Part shown: piece by piece, positions 38,882-48,968 of the stretch
Layout of the letters: the number at the start of each line of letters is the position of its first letter
Numbering within the stretch: the stretch's first letter is position 1
Assembly: GCA_937958105.1 (NCBI GenBank)
Contig: CALFXJ010000037.1
Coordinates: 98,615 to 162,614, forward strand
Source of the DNA: an uncultured Cellvibrio sp.
GTDB taxonomy: Bacteria; Pseudomonadota; Gammaproteobacteria; Pseudomonadales; Cellvibrionaceae
Direction: 5' to 3'
DNA length: 64,000 nt
Program-made: the position numbers and the translations under genes
The notes under the pieces: generated by a model
Database searches by the model: none
What the model saw: only the letters and a program-made list of their open reading frames with translations
Told to the model about the DNA's origin: nothing

Positions 38882-38926
38882 GCGATGGCGACCAATTAAT
38901 AAGAATTTCAGGGGAATCAACACACT

Positions 38927-41900
38927 ATGAACATCAAAGAACTCTTTTTTAAGCCACTGGATCGCTCAATTAACGGCGTTGTTAAGGCTGACCAGGATGA
39001 TGATGCCACTGTTTACCAGGAACTGGATGAATATGTGGTGACCAATGAGCTGGAGAAGCATTTTCGGGATTTCTTTCAGTCCTACGGTACCGACCTCAAT
39101 GACCCATCCATCGCTAACCGTGTGGGGGTGTGGATTTCTGGTTTCTTCGGTTCTGGTAAATCGCACTTCTTGAAGACCTTATCCTATATTTTGGCCAACA
39201 AAGTGGCGCGGGATTCAGAAGGTAACGAACGCAGCGCAGTAGAGTTTTTTGATGAACACAAGATCCGCGATGCTTTTATTCGTGCAGATATTGATAAGGC
39301 CGTAAGTGGTCATGCCGATGTCATTCTGTTCAACATTGACAGCAAGGCCAGCTCAAACGACGACGGCAACCCTATCCTCAACGTATTTCTGAGAGTCTTC
39401 AATGAGCACCAGGGGTTTAGCGGCGATCACCCGCACATCGCGCACATGGAACGCCATTTGGCCCAGAAAGGTGCCTATGAGACCTTCAAAACCGCATTTG
39501 AAGAATCCAGCGGTCTGTCATGGACTGAAGAACGTGACGGGTATCAGTTCTACCAGGATGACGTAGAGAAGGCCATTTCCAAGGCGTTGAACCTGTCGCC
39601 GGATGCTGCCCATAAATGGTTTGAAGAGTCCGAAAAGACGTTTAGCGTATCTGTGGAGAATTTCTGTCACTGGGTTAAAGAGTACCTGGACAGTAAAGAT
39701 CCGAAACACCGGATACTGTTCCTGGTGGATGAAGTCGGTCAGTTTATTGGCAGTAATACTCGCCTGATGCTGACCTTGCAAACCATCACGGAAAACCTGG
39801 GCACCATCTGTAAGGGGCGTGCCTGGATCATAGTAACCTCTCAGGCCGATATGGACGCGGTACTGGGCGAGCTGTCATCTTCCAAGGCCAACGATTTCTC
39901 CAAGATTGCCGGTCGCTTCAAGACCCGGTTGTCGCTGTCCAGCTCGAATACCGATGAGGTTATCCAGAAGCGCTTGCTGCGTAAGACTCCGGAAGCAGCG
40001 AACATGCTCAAGTCCCTCTTCGACCAGAAAGGCGACATCCTGAAGAACCAAATTACCTTCGATCGTTCTGGGCCGACGCTCAAAAACTTTGATGGTCCAG
40101 ATAGCTTCGTCAATAACTATCCGTTTGCGCCTTACCACTTCCAGTTGGTGCAGAAGGTTTTTGAGGAGATCCGTAAAGTCGGGGCTACCGGGGCACACCT
40201 GGCTTACGGTGAGCGGTCTATGCTGGACGCCTTCCAAATGGCCGCCAGTTCCATCGCCAAGGAAGAGGTGGGAGCCCTCGTGCCTATGCACCGTTTCTAT
40301 AGTGCTGTTGAGGGCTTTTTGGATACAGCCGTCAAGCGCACCATTGATCAGGCCGGTGAAAATGCCACGCTGGATAGTTTCGATGTTCAGATGCTCCGCA
40401 CATTGTTCATGATCCGCTATGTGGACCTGATCAAAGGAACCCTCGATAACCTGGTCACTCTGTCGATTGAGAAAATCGACGATGACAAGCTGGCGCTACG
40501 CAAACGTATCGAGGAGAGTCTTCAGCGTCTGGAGAAGGAAAGCCTGATCACCCGTAATGGTGACGAATTCCTGTTCCTGACAAACGAAGAGCGAGACATT
40601 ACTCAGAAGATTAAGGCTACTGACGTTGCCAGCTCGGAAGAAAACAAAGAACTGAGCAACCTGATTTTCAAAGACCTTCTGCGAGATACCAATAAATACC
40701 GGCATCAGCCCAACAAGATGGACTACAGCATTGGCCGGTACCTGGATGGACATACCCTGGACGGTAAGTATGAAGCTGACCTGAAAGTGGAAGTGGTGTC
40801 ACCGCTGGACACTGATTACAGCCAATACTCTGAGGCTGGCTGCATCAACAAAAGCGCAGAGGGCGAAGGTCAAATCCTCATTAAGCTGGGTGATGATAAG
40901 CAGTTCTTCAGTGAACTCCGCACCTGGCTGAAGACCAACAAGTTTATTCGTCTGAACGACGACGGTACTCAGGCGGATATTACCCGTATCCTGGCTGATC
41001 GTGGTCGGGAGAACCAGGAGCGTAAAAAGCGCCTGCGTGCCCGGATGGAAGACATGCTGTTGAAAGCGGAGGTCTACGCTCTTGGTCAGCATCTTTCTCT
41101 ATCTTCATCCAATGCGCTTACCAAGCTTGATGAGGCCTGCCGCTACCTGCTGGAGAATACTTACACCAAGCTGAGCTATATCAAGGTCTACCAGCAAGAC
41201 CCCTGGCGCGAGCTTAATGCCGTTCTGACCGTCGATGATATTGGACAAATGGGCCTGTCATTGGAAGGTGAAGAGGGTAATCCAAAGGCAACCCACGATG
41301 TTGAGCAATACATCGGGCTTAGGGCGACCGGGACCGAGCGTATCCTGCTTTCAGACATTGTTGAGCGTTTCGCGAAGCGACCGTATGGCTGGCCAGATGC
41401 TGAGATTCTGTTGATTGTTGGCCGTTTGGCTGCGGCTGGCCGGATCTCGTTCCAGCTTGGGGGTGGAACGCTGCCTGTCAGGGAAGCGCTGGAGCCTCTC
41501 CAGAATACACGCCGCCGTCGCGAAGTCTCAATTATCAAGAAACGCCAAACCGATGAGGCAGTGCTGAAGCAGGCGCGTAACCTGACTCAAGACCTGTTCT
41601 CTTCAATGGGGCCTGCCACTGAGAAGGAGTTGTTCGAGTTTTACACTCAGCACTTCAGCAAGTGGCTGGCCAACCTCAAATCCTACAAGAGCAAAACCGA
41701 TGTGGGCCGTTTTCCAGGGAAGACAGTGATTGAGCGGTCGATCCTGACTTTGGAGCGCTTGCTTAGCAACGACGATAGCTTCGATTTCTTCAAACAGGTC
41801 GTGGATAAGAAGGACGATTACCTCGATCTGGAGGAGGATTACCGGGACATTCACGAATTCTTCAGTAACCAGATCCACACCTGGCAGCAGCTTCAGCAGG

Positions 41901-42598
41901 CACTTCGTCACTTTGATAAGAACCGTCAGGCGTTGGAGAAGGACGCGGAAGCCAGTAAGGCTTTGTCGGAACTGCAATCTATCGAATCAGCAGATGCGCC
42001 TTACGGGATGTTGCACAAGGTCGCTTCTCTGGTAAGCACAGTAGAAACCGTCAACGAACGTCTGCTAACTGAAAAGCGAACACATGCCATTGAGCGAGTG
42101 GACGACAAAATCAAACAGCTTGAAGGTGAGATCGCCAAGAGTGGTATTGGCTCACCTGAGCTGAGTAACCGGCTACTTCGTCCACTACAACTGGTGAAAG
42201 CAGATTTAGAGACGGAGACCAGTATTGCCGGTATCTACATGCTGCAAACAGAAACAGCTACCGAACGCTTTGATGATGGTCTGTATGAGCTTGAGCGAGC
42301 GGTTCAGGCAGAGATTGACCGCCGCGCTAAGGCAGAACAGGCAGCGAAAGCTCAGCAAGCTGATCCAACCGGCGCAGATACGTCCACACCGGTCCCGAAT
42401 ACAAAGCCAGAGCCACCCGTTGCTAAGCCGCTCTCTACTCCAAAACCCGTTGTCGAGGTGAATGTGTCCAGCGTCTACAACAAGACCTGTGAAGGCGTGT
42501 ACTTGGAAACTGAAGAATCCATCGACCAGTTTGTGGAAGCGCTCAAGGCTGAGTTGAAGAGCATTGTTCGCAATGAAAAGCGCGTGCGTATTCGCTAA
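38927..42598 (+). CDS. brxC: BREX P-loop ATPase BrxC
   Basis: The protein has 1223 residues, the usual length of BrxC. The opening IKELFFKPLDRSINGVVKAD is typical, Walker A is GFFGSGKS at residues 72-79, and the Walker B strand is ILFLVDEVGQFIG near 260-272. The long remainder is helical with coiled-coil stretches, ending in a Pro- and Ala-rich linker (about 1140-1180) and a small C-terminal domain. BrxC is thought to assemble on DNA and bring together the methylase and PglZ in distinguishing self from phage DNA. Confidence 0.94.
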   Translation: MNIKELFFKPLDRSINGVVKADQDDDATVYQELDEYVVTNELEKHFRDFFQSYGTDLNDPSIANRVGVWISGFFGSGKSHFLKTLSYILANKVARDSEGNERSAVEFFDEHKIRDAFIRADIDKAVSGHADVILFNIDSKASSNDDGNPILNVFLRVFNEHQGFSGDHPHIAHMERHLAQKGAYETFKTAFEESSGLSWTEERDGYQFYQDDVEKAISKALNLSPDAAHKWFEESEKTFSVSVENFCHWVKEYLDSKDPKHRILFLVDEVGQFIGSNTRLMLTLQTITENLGTICKGRAWIIVTSQADMDAVLGELSSSKANDFSKIAGRFKTRLSLSSSNTDEVIQKRLLRKTPEAANMLKSLFDQKGDILKNQITFDRSGPTLKNFDGPDSFVNNYPFAPYHFQLVQKVFEEIRKVGATGAHLAYGERSMLDAFQMAASSIAKEEVGALVPMHRFYSAVEGFLDTAVKRTIDQAGENATLDSFDVQMLRTLFMIRYVDLIKGTLDNLVTLSIEKIDDDKLALRKRIEESLQRLEKESLITRNGDEFLFLTNEERDITQKIKATDVASSEENKELSNLIFKDLLRDTNKYRHQPNKMDYSIGRYLDGHTLDGKYEADLKVEVVSPLDTDYSQYSEAGCINKSAEGEGQILIKLGDDKQFFSELRTWLKTNKFIRLNDDGTQADITRILADRGRENQERKKRLRARMEDMLLKAEVYALGQHLSLSSSNALTKLDEACRYLLENTYTKLSYIKVYQQDPWRELNAVLTVDDIGQMGLSLEGEEGNPKATHDVEQYIGLRATGTERILLSDIVERFAKRPYGWPDAEILLIVGRLAAAGRISFQLGGGTLPVREALEPLQNTRRRREVSIIKKRQTDEAVLKQARNLTQDLFSSMGPATEKELFEFYTQHFSKWLANLKSYKSKTDVGRFPGKTVIERSILTLERLLSNDDSFDFFKQVVDKKDDYLDLEEDYRDIHEFFSNQIHTWQQLQQALRHFDKNRQALEKDAEASKALSELQSIESADAPYGMLHKVASLVSTVETVNERLLTEKRTHAIERVDDKIKQLEGEIAKSGIGSPELSNRLLRPLQLVKADLETETSIAGIYMLQTETATERFDDGLYELERAVQAEIDRRAKAEQAAKAQQADPTGADTSTPVPNTKPEPPVAKPLSTPKPVVEVNVSSVYNKTCEGVYLETEESIDQFVEALKAELKSIVRNEKRVRIR

Positions 42599-42634
42599 TA
42601 CTTTTTATAAATATTCGCTAAAGGCTTCAATCAC

Positions 42635-45600
42635 ATGAACACCAACAACGTAAAAAAATACGCACCCAAAGCGCGGAAAGCCTTCATTGAGGCCATGAGT
42701 AAACAGGCTGCGAAATATGGGATTACCAAAAAGAAAATCGAGCAAGCGGAGCAGAAGGGTGACCTGGTTCTGATTGGTGATAGACCGTTTCCGGCGTCGG
42801 TTATCAAACCTCGTGAACGCTTGGTAAAGCGAATCGAGCAGCAAGGCTTCGACCAGGTAATGGAGCATGTAGCCTATAGCTGGTTCAACCGGCTGTGCGC
42901 TATTCGCTACATGGAACGCAAAGGGTTTCTCGACCACGGGCGTCGGGTATTGAGCGCGGCTGACGGCAGTGCCGGTGTGCCCCAAATACTGGAAGAGTGT
43001 CTGGATGTCGAGTTGCCCGGCCTAGACCAGGCCAAGGTTAGAGAACTGAAGCTTGATGGCACCAAAGACGAAGAGCTTTACCGTGAGCTGTTACTGGCCC
43101 AGTGCCATGCCTTGCACCAAGCAATGCCATTCCTGTTTGAGGCGGTAGCAGATGAATCCGAGCTGCTGTTGCCAGAAAACCTGACCAAGACCGACTCACT
43201 GATTCGTGATCTTGTTGCCAGTGTTCCTGATGAAGACTGGGAGCACATTGAGATTATTGGCTGGCTTTACCAGTTCTATATTTCCGAGAAGAAAGATCAG
43301 GTCATGGGTAAGGTCGTGAAGAGCGAGGATATTCCAGCCGCGACACAGCTTTTTACGCCTAATTGGATTGTTCAGTATCTGGTTCAGAACTCGGTTGGTC
43401 GCCAGTGGCTTCAGACGTATCCAGATTCTCCACTCAAGGAGAAAATGCCGTACTACATTGAGCCTGCCGAGCAAACACCTGAAGTGCAGGCACAACTTTC
43501 GTCGATGATTCCAAAAGAGCTCAAGCCAGAAACGCTTTCATGCATCGATCCGGCAGTCGGCAGCGGTCACCTACTAATTGAGGCGTACAAGGTTTTTAAA
43601 GCGATTTACGAAGAGAGGGGCTATCGAACTCGCGACATTCCGCAGCTCATTCTTGAAAACAATCTCTTCGGTCTGGATATTGATGACCGTGCCGGACAGT
43701 TGGCTGGGTTCGCGTTGATGATGCTGGCGAGAGAGGACGATCGACGAATATTCAGTAGGAATATCAGGCTCAATGTTTTGTCATTACAGGAAAGCTCAAC
43801 TGTAAATCTGCCTTCTTTATGGAGGTCATTGAATTTGACCGGAGAATGGCAGAGTGGCACATCGCAAGGACTCTTTGAAGAAGAGCAGCAGGACCTGAGT
43901 GCTTTTGCAGCAGATAACCGCTACCAGTTGCTTCAGAAAACATTAGAGCGATTCAAACAGGCCAAAACCTTCGGTTCCTTAATTAATGTTCCTCATGAGG
44001 ACTGTGAGGACCTGAAGGAGCTTTTCGCTACCCTTTGTGAATTGGAGGGTACAGGCGACTCGATGCAAAAGGCAGCAGCAACGCAATTGATGCCCTACGT
44101 ACATCAGGCTGTTCTTTTGGCTCAGAAATATGATGCCGTTGTAGCGAATCCTCCTTATATGGGAAGTAAAGGTATGAATGCTGACCTTAAGTCATTCTCA
44201 AAAAAGGAATTTAAGGACAGTAAATCTGATTTGTTCGCAGTGTTTATGGAGAGAGGATTTTCTTTTTTGAATGAAAATGGATTTAACTCACAGATTAATA
44301 TGCAGGCATGGATGTTTCTGTCTAGTTTTGCGGTGCTGCGGGAAAAATTATTAAAACAGCATACATTGATTGCTATGGCCCACTTAGGCCCAAGGGCTTT
44401 TAGCCAAATTAGTGGTGAAGTAGTACAGACAACTGCGTGGGTTATTCAAAAGTTTCGTGTAGAAATGTACAGGCCTACATTTAATCGTCTTATTGAGGGA
44501 AATGAAGAGAATAAAAAGGAATGGTTGCGATCAGGAGAGAATAGGTACTGCGAGGTTGACCAAGACGAGTTCCAGAAGATTCCTGGTAGCCCCATCGCTT
44601 ATTGGTTAAGTCATAGAACTATAAATTCATTTCAGAAGGTAGATCCTCTTACTGAGTTTGCAGATCCTAGACAAGGATTAGCGACAAGCGATAACAATCG
44701 ATTTGTTAGGAATTGGCACGAAGTGTCTATTGCTAACATTGGTTTTGGCATTGGCTCAAGGGATGAAGCAAAAGACTCTTCTAGGAAATGGTTTCCATTC
44801 AATAAAGGTGGTTCTTATAAAAAATGGGCTGGCAACTATGAGCTGATCGTAAACTGGGGTGACGATGGTAGGGAAATTAAAGAAAGTATCCTGTCAAAAT
44901 ATCCGTATTTAAATACACCAGACTTCGTGGCTAAGAACCCGAACTTCTACTTTAAAGAGGGGTTGAGTTGGTCTGCTCTTAGCTCCGGTGATTTTTCCCT
45001 GAGACTTCAGCCGAAGGGGTTTATTTTTGCAGACAAGGGGCAGGCCATGTTTCCTTATAACTCAAGTAATTTATATGGGTTGTTAGGCTATATGAATTCT
45101 TCCGTCGCTATGCATTTTATGAAGGCTTTGGCACCTACGTTGGACTTCAATCTAGGGTACATATCAAAGGTGCCAGTGGTTATTGATGGCAATGCTACGA
45201 ATTGTGTAAGAGAGCTTGTAGAAATATTTCAGGATGATTGGAATAGTAAGGAAACCTCATGGGATTTTAAATCGAATCCATTAGTTGAACTGAAAGCGAC
45301 ATCCATTGGCTCGGCATTTAATGAATGGTCAGATAAAACATATCAGGCTGTCAGGCGTGCGCATACATTGGAACTTGAAGTTGACTCTATATATGTGGAT
45401 AGATTCGGGTTGGGTGATGAGCTTAGCGATGTTCGGTCAGTTAGCCAAATAAGCTTAGAATGCAATCCGTACTTCGTTTATGGAGATGATAAAGAAATTC
45501 ATGCAGTAAGAATGCGAGGTGATTCTGCATGCGAATTAATAAGCTACTCAATTGGATGTATTCTTGGTCGATATTCTTTGGATAAGAATGGGCTAGTCTA

Positions 45601-46303
45601 CGCCAAAGAAAGAAACGAAGGATTTTCCGATTTAATAGCGAAAGGTGCTTATAAAACCTTCCCAGCCGATGACGATGGGATCATACCTCTAACCGACCAA
45701 GAATGGTTCCCTGACGACGCAACCAATCGCTTCCGAGAGTTTGTCAAAGTCATTTGGGGTGAAGAGCGCCTTCATGAAAACCTCGACTTTGTAGCAGAGT
45801 CTCTCTGTCTGCACTCTATCAAACCTAAGAAATCTGAATCGTCGTTGGACACGATTCGTCGGTACCTATCTACCCAGTTTTATAAAGACCACCTGAAGAC
45901 TTACAAAAAACGTCCTATCTACTGGTTGTTCAGCTCTGGTAAGCAAAAGGCTTTCGAGTGCCTGGTTTATCTGCACCGGTATAACGAAGGTACGCTGGCT
46001 CGTATGCGTACTGAGTACGTCATTCCCCTGACAGCGAAGATGGCGGCCTATGCTCAAAAACTGGAAAACGATAAAGAGGCCAGCGGTTCGGCAGCAGAAG
46101 TGAAGCGGCTCGAAAAAGAAATTGCCCAACTGCACAAGCAGCAGGCTGAGTTGAGCGAGTTCGACGAAAAGTTACGCCACTATGCTGACCAGAGAATAAG
46201 CCTGAATCTGGATGATGGCGTAAAGGTCAACTACGGCAAGTTTGGTGATTTGCTGGCAGAAGTGAAAGCCATTACCGGCGAGGCTCCGGAGGCTCTATCA
46301 TGA
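42635..46303 (+). CDS. pglX: BREX adenine-specific DNA methyltransferase PglX (BrxX)
   Basis: The protein has 1222 residues. The SAM-binding motif IDPAVGSGHLLIEAYKVF is near residue 303 and the catalytic motif NPPY is at 505-508 (AVVANPPYMGSKG), as in N6-adenine methylases. PglX marks host DNA so that BREX spares it, and it is also needed for defence. From about 43.8 to 45.65 kb, covering the target-recognition part, the DNA is visibly AT-rich, whereas both ends are near 50 percent GC. Such a mosaic suggests exchange of the specificity region. The stop overlaps pglZ by four bases. Confidence 0.94.
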   Translation: MNTNNVKKYAPKARKAFIEAMSKQAAKYGITKKKIEQAEQKGDLVLIGDRPFPASVIKPRERLVKRIEQQGFDQVMEHVAYSWFNRLCAIRYMERKGFLDHGRRVLSAADGSAGVPQILEECLDVELPGLDQAKVRELKLDGTKDEELYRELLLAQCHALHQAMPFLFEAVADESELLLPENLTKTDSLIRDLVASVPDEDWEHIEIIGWLYQFYISEKKDQVMGKVVKSEDIPAATQLFTPNWIVQYLVQNSVGRQWLQTYPDSPLKEKMPYYIEPAEQTPEVQAQLSSMIPKELKPETLSCIDPAVGSGHLLIEAYKVFKAIYEERGYRTRDIPQLILENNLFGLDIDDRAGQLAGFALMMLAREDDRRIFSRNIRLNVLSLQESSTVNLPSLWRSLNLTGEWQSGTSQGLFEEEQQDLSAFAADNRYQLLQKTLERFKQAKTFGSLINVPHEDCEDLKELFATLCELEGTGDSMQKAAATQLMPYVHQAVLLAQKYDAVVANPPYMGSKGMNADLKSFSKKEFKDSKSDLFAVFMERGFSFLNENGFNSQINMQAWMFLSSFAVLREKLLKQHTLIAMAHLGPRAFSQISGEVVQTTAWVIQKFRVEMYRPTFNRLIEGNEENKKEWLRSGENRYCEVDQDEFQKIPGSPIAYWLSHRTINSFQKVDPLTEFADPRQGLATSDNNRFVRNWHEVSIANIGFGIGSRDEAKDSSRKWFPFNKGGSYKKWAGNYELIVNWGDDGREIKESILSKYPYLNTPDFVAKNPNFYFKEGLSWSALSSGDFSLRLQPKGFIFADKGQAMFPYNSSNLYGLLGYMNSSVAMHFMKALAPTLDFNLGYISKVPVVIDGNATNCVRELVEIFQDDWNSKETSWDFKSNPLVELKATSIGSAFNEWSDKTYQAVRRAHTLELEVDSIYVDRFGLGDELSDVRSVSQISLECNPYFVYGDDKEIHAVRMRGDSACELISYSIGCILGRYSLDKNGLVYAKERNEGFSDLIAKGAYKTFPADDDGIIPLTDQEWFPDDATNRFREFVKVIWGEERLHENLDFVAESLCLHSIKPKKSESSLDTIRRYLSTQFYKDHLKTYKKRPIYWLFSSGKQKAFECLVYLHRYNEGTLARMRTEYVIPLTAKMAAYAQKLENDKEASGSAAEVKRLEKEIAQLHKQQAELSEFDEKLRHYADQRISLNLDDGVKVNYGKFGDLLAEVKAITGEAPEALS

Positions 46304-48939
46304 ACCTGAACCAGCTTCGAGAGGGCCTTGAGCAGGCCTTCTACAAAGAGAATCATCGTCTGGTGTTCTGGTATGACCCGGAGCAGTCATTTGTGGATGA
46401 GCTCCCGTCCCTCTCTCTCGTGGACGTGCAGATCCTCAACATGGCCAATGAATCAGCATTGGGTACCAAGCTCAAATTGGAATTGGAAGACAAGGCCGGA
46501 AAGTATCTCCTGTACTTCCCATTTGCCGAGCCAGATGTAGAAAAAGACTGGTTGCTCGACATCAAGTTGTACTCCAGATGCTTCTACGCCGATCGCTTCT
46601 CAATCATCTTCAATGAGCTTGGACTGCACCAGCAAAGCTTGAGAGAGCACCTGGCCAAGCGAGACAAATTCCTTGCCAGTAAAGCCAGGCTGACAGCACT
46701 GCAACGCTATGTTCAGCCGGACTTTGATGAGTCAGACCTGGACATGGCCATGATTGCTTCTGTCGTTAAGGCTGAAAGCTGTGATCTCCCGCATGTGATC
46801 CTGGCGCTTGCTGAAGAAACAGTTGCGGATGACCTTGGACTTGAGGCCAACCCCGCTTCAATCAATGAACTTGAAAAGTACGACTTAATCCCGGCATTGG
46901 TAGCTGCACTTCAGTCCGAAATTGGTTACCCGGCTACGGTAGAGGAGTTGAAGGGAGAAGCCCAGTTCAAGCTGGGGCATTTCTTTATCCGGCTGCTGGT
47001 TACCGGCTTCTGCGAGAGCGTAGGTGATGTTCCCGGCTGGGCTCAAGAGTTGGTAATGTCTTCGGCCAGCTCCCGAGCGACGGCCAGAGCACTACTTTCA
47101 CGCTGGCGAGACAGCTCACGGTATTACAAGGCATTCGATGCCGTGTCCGGATGGGTGGCGATCGCGCTGCGGATCAAAGACAAGATGGGTATATTCGATA
47201 CCGACCAACTCAGCGATGTTGTCACCTTTGAGGCTGTGGAGCAGAAGATTATTGTCGATCTGGCCGTGGCCATTCCTCACGCTCCCAAGGGGGAGTTGGA
47301 ACGTTTCCGTGCAATGATAGCGTCGCGCCTGGACGGTTATTGGGCTTCCAAGCATAAAGACGACACGACGCGCCGGAAGTACCGCACCGTTTATACCGCA
47401 TTGCAGGCTGCCATCGACCTCTTCAGCTTGCGTATTCAGCATGATAGCGGATTCCACTTTGAGTCGAGTGAAGCGCTATACAAGGCTTACGAGCGAGACC
47501 TATACCGCTTCGACATGGCCTACCGTCATTACTGTGAAGCGTCCCAGCGAGCACATGTTGAGATACTGAAGAAGCTCGATGACGAAGTGGAGAATTGTTA
47601 CGCCTACTGGTATATCGACAACCTGGCGAAGAACTGGGGTGACCGCATCGAGGCGGAGCAACGTCTATCTCAGTGGCGCTTTCCTGGAATACCCAATCAG
47701 CAGGACTTCTTTCAGGGACTGGTGAAACCGTTGTTTTCCAAGGCTACCAAGCGCCGGGTAGTGGTCATTATCAGTGATGCCTTCCGCTATGAGGCGGCAG
47801 TTGAGCTTCGCGATCGAATCAACAACAAGCGCTACTCTGAAGCTACCCTGTCTTCCCAGCTGGGCGTTGTCCCAAGTTATACGACATTGGGAATGGCCTC
47901 CCTCTTGCCGCATAAAACCCTTGAGTACCGTCCTCTCTCTGAAAACAAGGGAGCGTCAGATGACGTATTTGTGGATGGACAATCCAGTAAGGGCACAGCG
48001 GCAAGAACCAAGATCCTTGCAGCGCATGGCGGTCTGGCCGTGACAGCAGAAACCGTCAAGGCCTGGTCGCGTGATGAAGGGCGGGAAGCTCTCAAAGATC
48101 AGGAGCTAGTCTATGTCTACCACAATGTGGTGGATGCCCGCGGCGATAGCTCATCGACGGAATCAGAAACCTTCATGGCCGTTGAATACGCCATCGAGGA
48201 GTTGACCGAGTTGAGTCGCAAGATCCTGATGCACTTCAATACATCGACGGTGCTCATCACGGCAGATCATGGGTTCTTGTTCCAGCAAAGCAAGCTGGAG
48301 GCTGCCGATCGCTCGTCTCTGGCTGAAAAGCCAACCAATGCCCTGAAGAACAAAAAGCGCTATGTGGTGGGCTTTGGTCTGCCAGAAACCAAAGAAGCCT
48401 GGAAGGGTTCTACCAAGTCAACAGCCGGAACAGCTTCAGATACGGATTTCTGGGTGCCGAAGGGTGCGAACCGATTCCATTTCGTGGGCGGTTCACGTTT
48501 TGTCCACGGTGGGGTTATGCCGCAAGAGATTGTCGTGCCGGTATTGACCGTCAAACAGCTTCGTGGCGAAAAAGCTGAGAAGCGTACCAAGCGAAAGGTA
48601 GGGGTCATTTCCACCAAGTCCACCCTGAAGATGGTGAACAACATCCAGAAGTTCGACCTGATGCAGACCGAAGTGGTCAGTGATTTGGTTACGCCGGTCA
48701 CGGTGTCAGTGGCCATCTATGACGGTGATAGCAAGATCTCCAGTGAAGAGACGGTGACCTTTGACTGTGCAACCGATTCGGTCGCAGAGCGGGTCAAGCA
48801 AGTGCGACTCTCACTGTCTGGGACGGACTTCGATCGGAAGAAGGATTACTTCCTGGTGCTCAAGGACAAGGACCTGAATACCGAGATGGAACGCTATAAG
48901 GTCACCATCGACCTGGCGTTTACCGATGACTTCTTTTAA
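46300..48939 (+). CDS. pglZ: BREX alkaline-phosphatase-superfamily protein PglZ
   Basis: The product has 879 residues, as expected for type I PglZ. The N-terminal part (HRLVFWYDPEQSFVDELPSL) is typical. The phosphatase-like core has metal-binding motifs RRVVVIISDAFRYEAAVEL near residue 485-503 and STVLITADHGFLFQQSKLEA near 650, and MPQEIVVPVLTVKQ follows. A C-terminal beta domain closes it. PglZ is a signature BREX component with possible phosphodiesterase activity, and it partners with PglX and BrxC. Translation is coupled to pglX by the ATGA overlap. Confidence 0.94.
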   Translation: MNLNQLREGLEQAFYKENHRLVFWYDPEQSFVDELPSLSLVDVQILNMANESALGTKLKLELEDKAGKYLLYFPFAEPDVEKDWLLDIKLYSRCFYADRFSIIFNELGLHQQSLREHLAKRDKFLASKARLTALQRYVQPDFDESDLDMAMIASVVKAESCDLPHVILALAEETVADDLGLEANPASINELEKYDLIPALVAALQSEIGYPATVEELKGEAQFKLGHFFIRLLVTGFCESVGDVPGWAQELVMSSASSRATARALLSRWRDSSRYYKAFDAVSGWVAIALRIKDKMGIFDTDQLSDVVTFEAVEQKIIVDLAVAIPHAPKGELERFRAMIASRLDGYWASKHKDDTTRRKYRTVYTALQAAIDLFSLRIQHDSGFHFESSEALYKAYERDLYRFDMAYRHYCEASQRAHVEILKKLDDEVENCYAYWYIDNLAKNWGDRIEAEQRLSQWRFPGIPNQQDFFQGLVKPLFSKATKRRVVVIISDAFRYEAAVELRDRINNKRYSEATLSSQLGVVPSYTTLGMASLLPHKTLEYRPLSENKGASDDVFVDGQSSKGTAARTKILAAHGGLAVTAETVKAWSRDEGREALKDQELVYVYHNVVDARGDSSSTESETFMAVEYAIEELTELSRKILMHFNTSTVLITADHGFLFQQSKLEAADRSSLAEKPTNALKNKKRYVVGFGLPETKEAWKGSTKSTAGTASDTDFWVPKGANRFHFVGGSRFVHGGVMPQEIVVPVLTVKQLRGEKAEKRTKRKVGVISTKSTLKMVNNIQKFDLMQTEVVSDLVTPVTVSVAIYDGDSKISSEETVTFDCATDSVAERVKQVRLSLSGTDFDRKKDYFLVLKDKDLNTEMERYKVTIDLAFTDDFF

Positions 48940-48968
48940 CCACAATTTGACGATAGAGCGTGCCGAGT

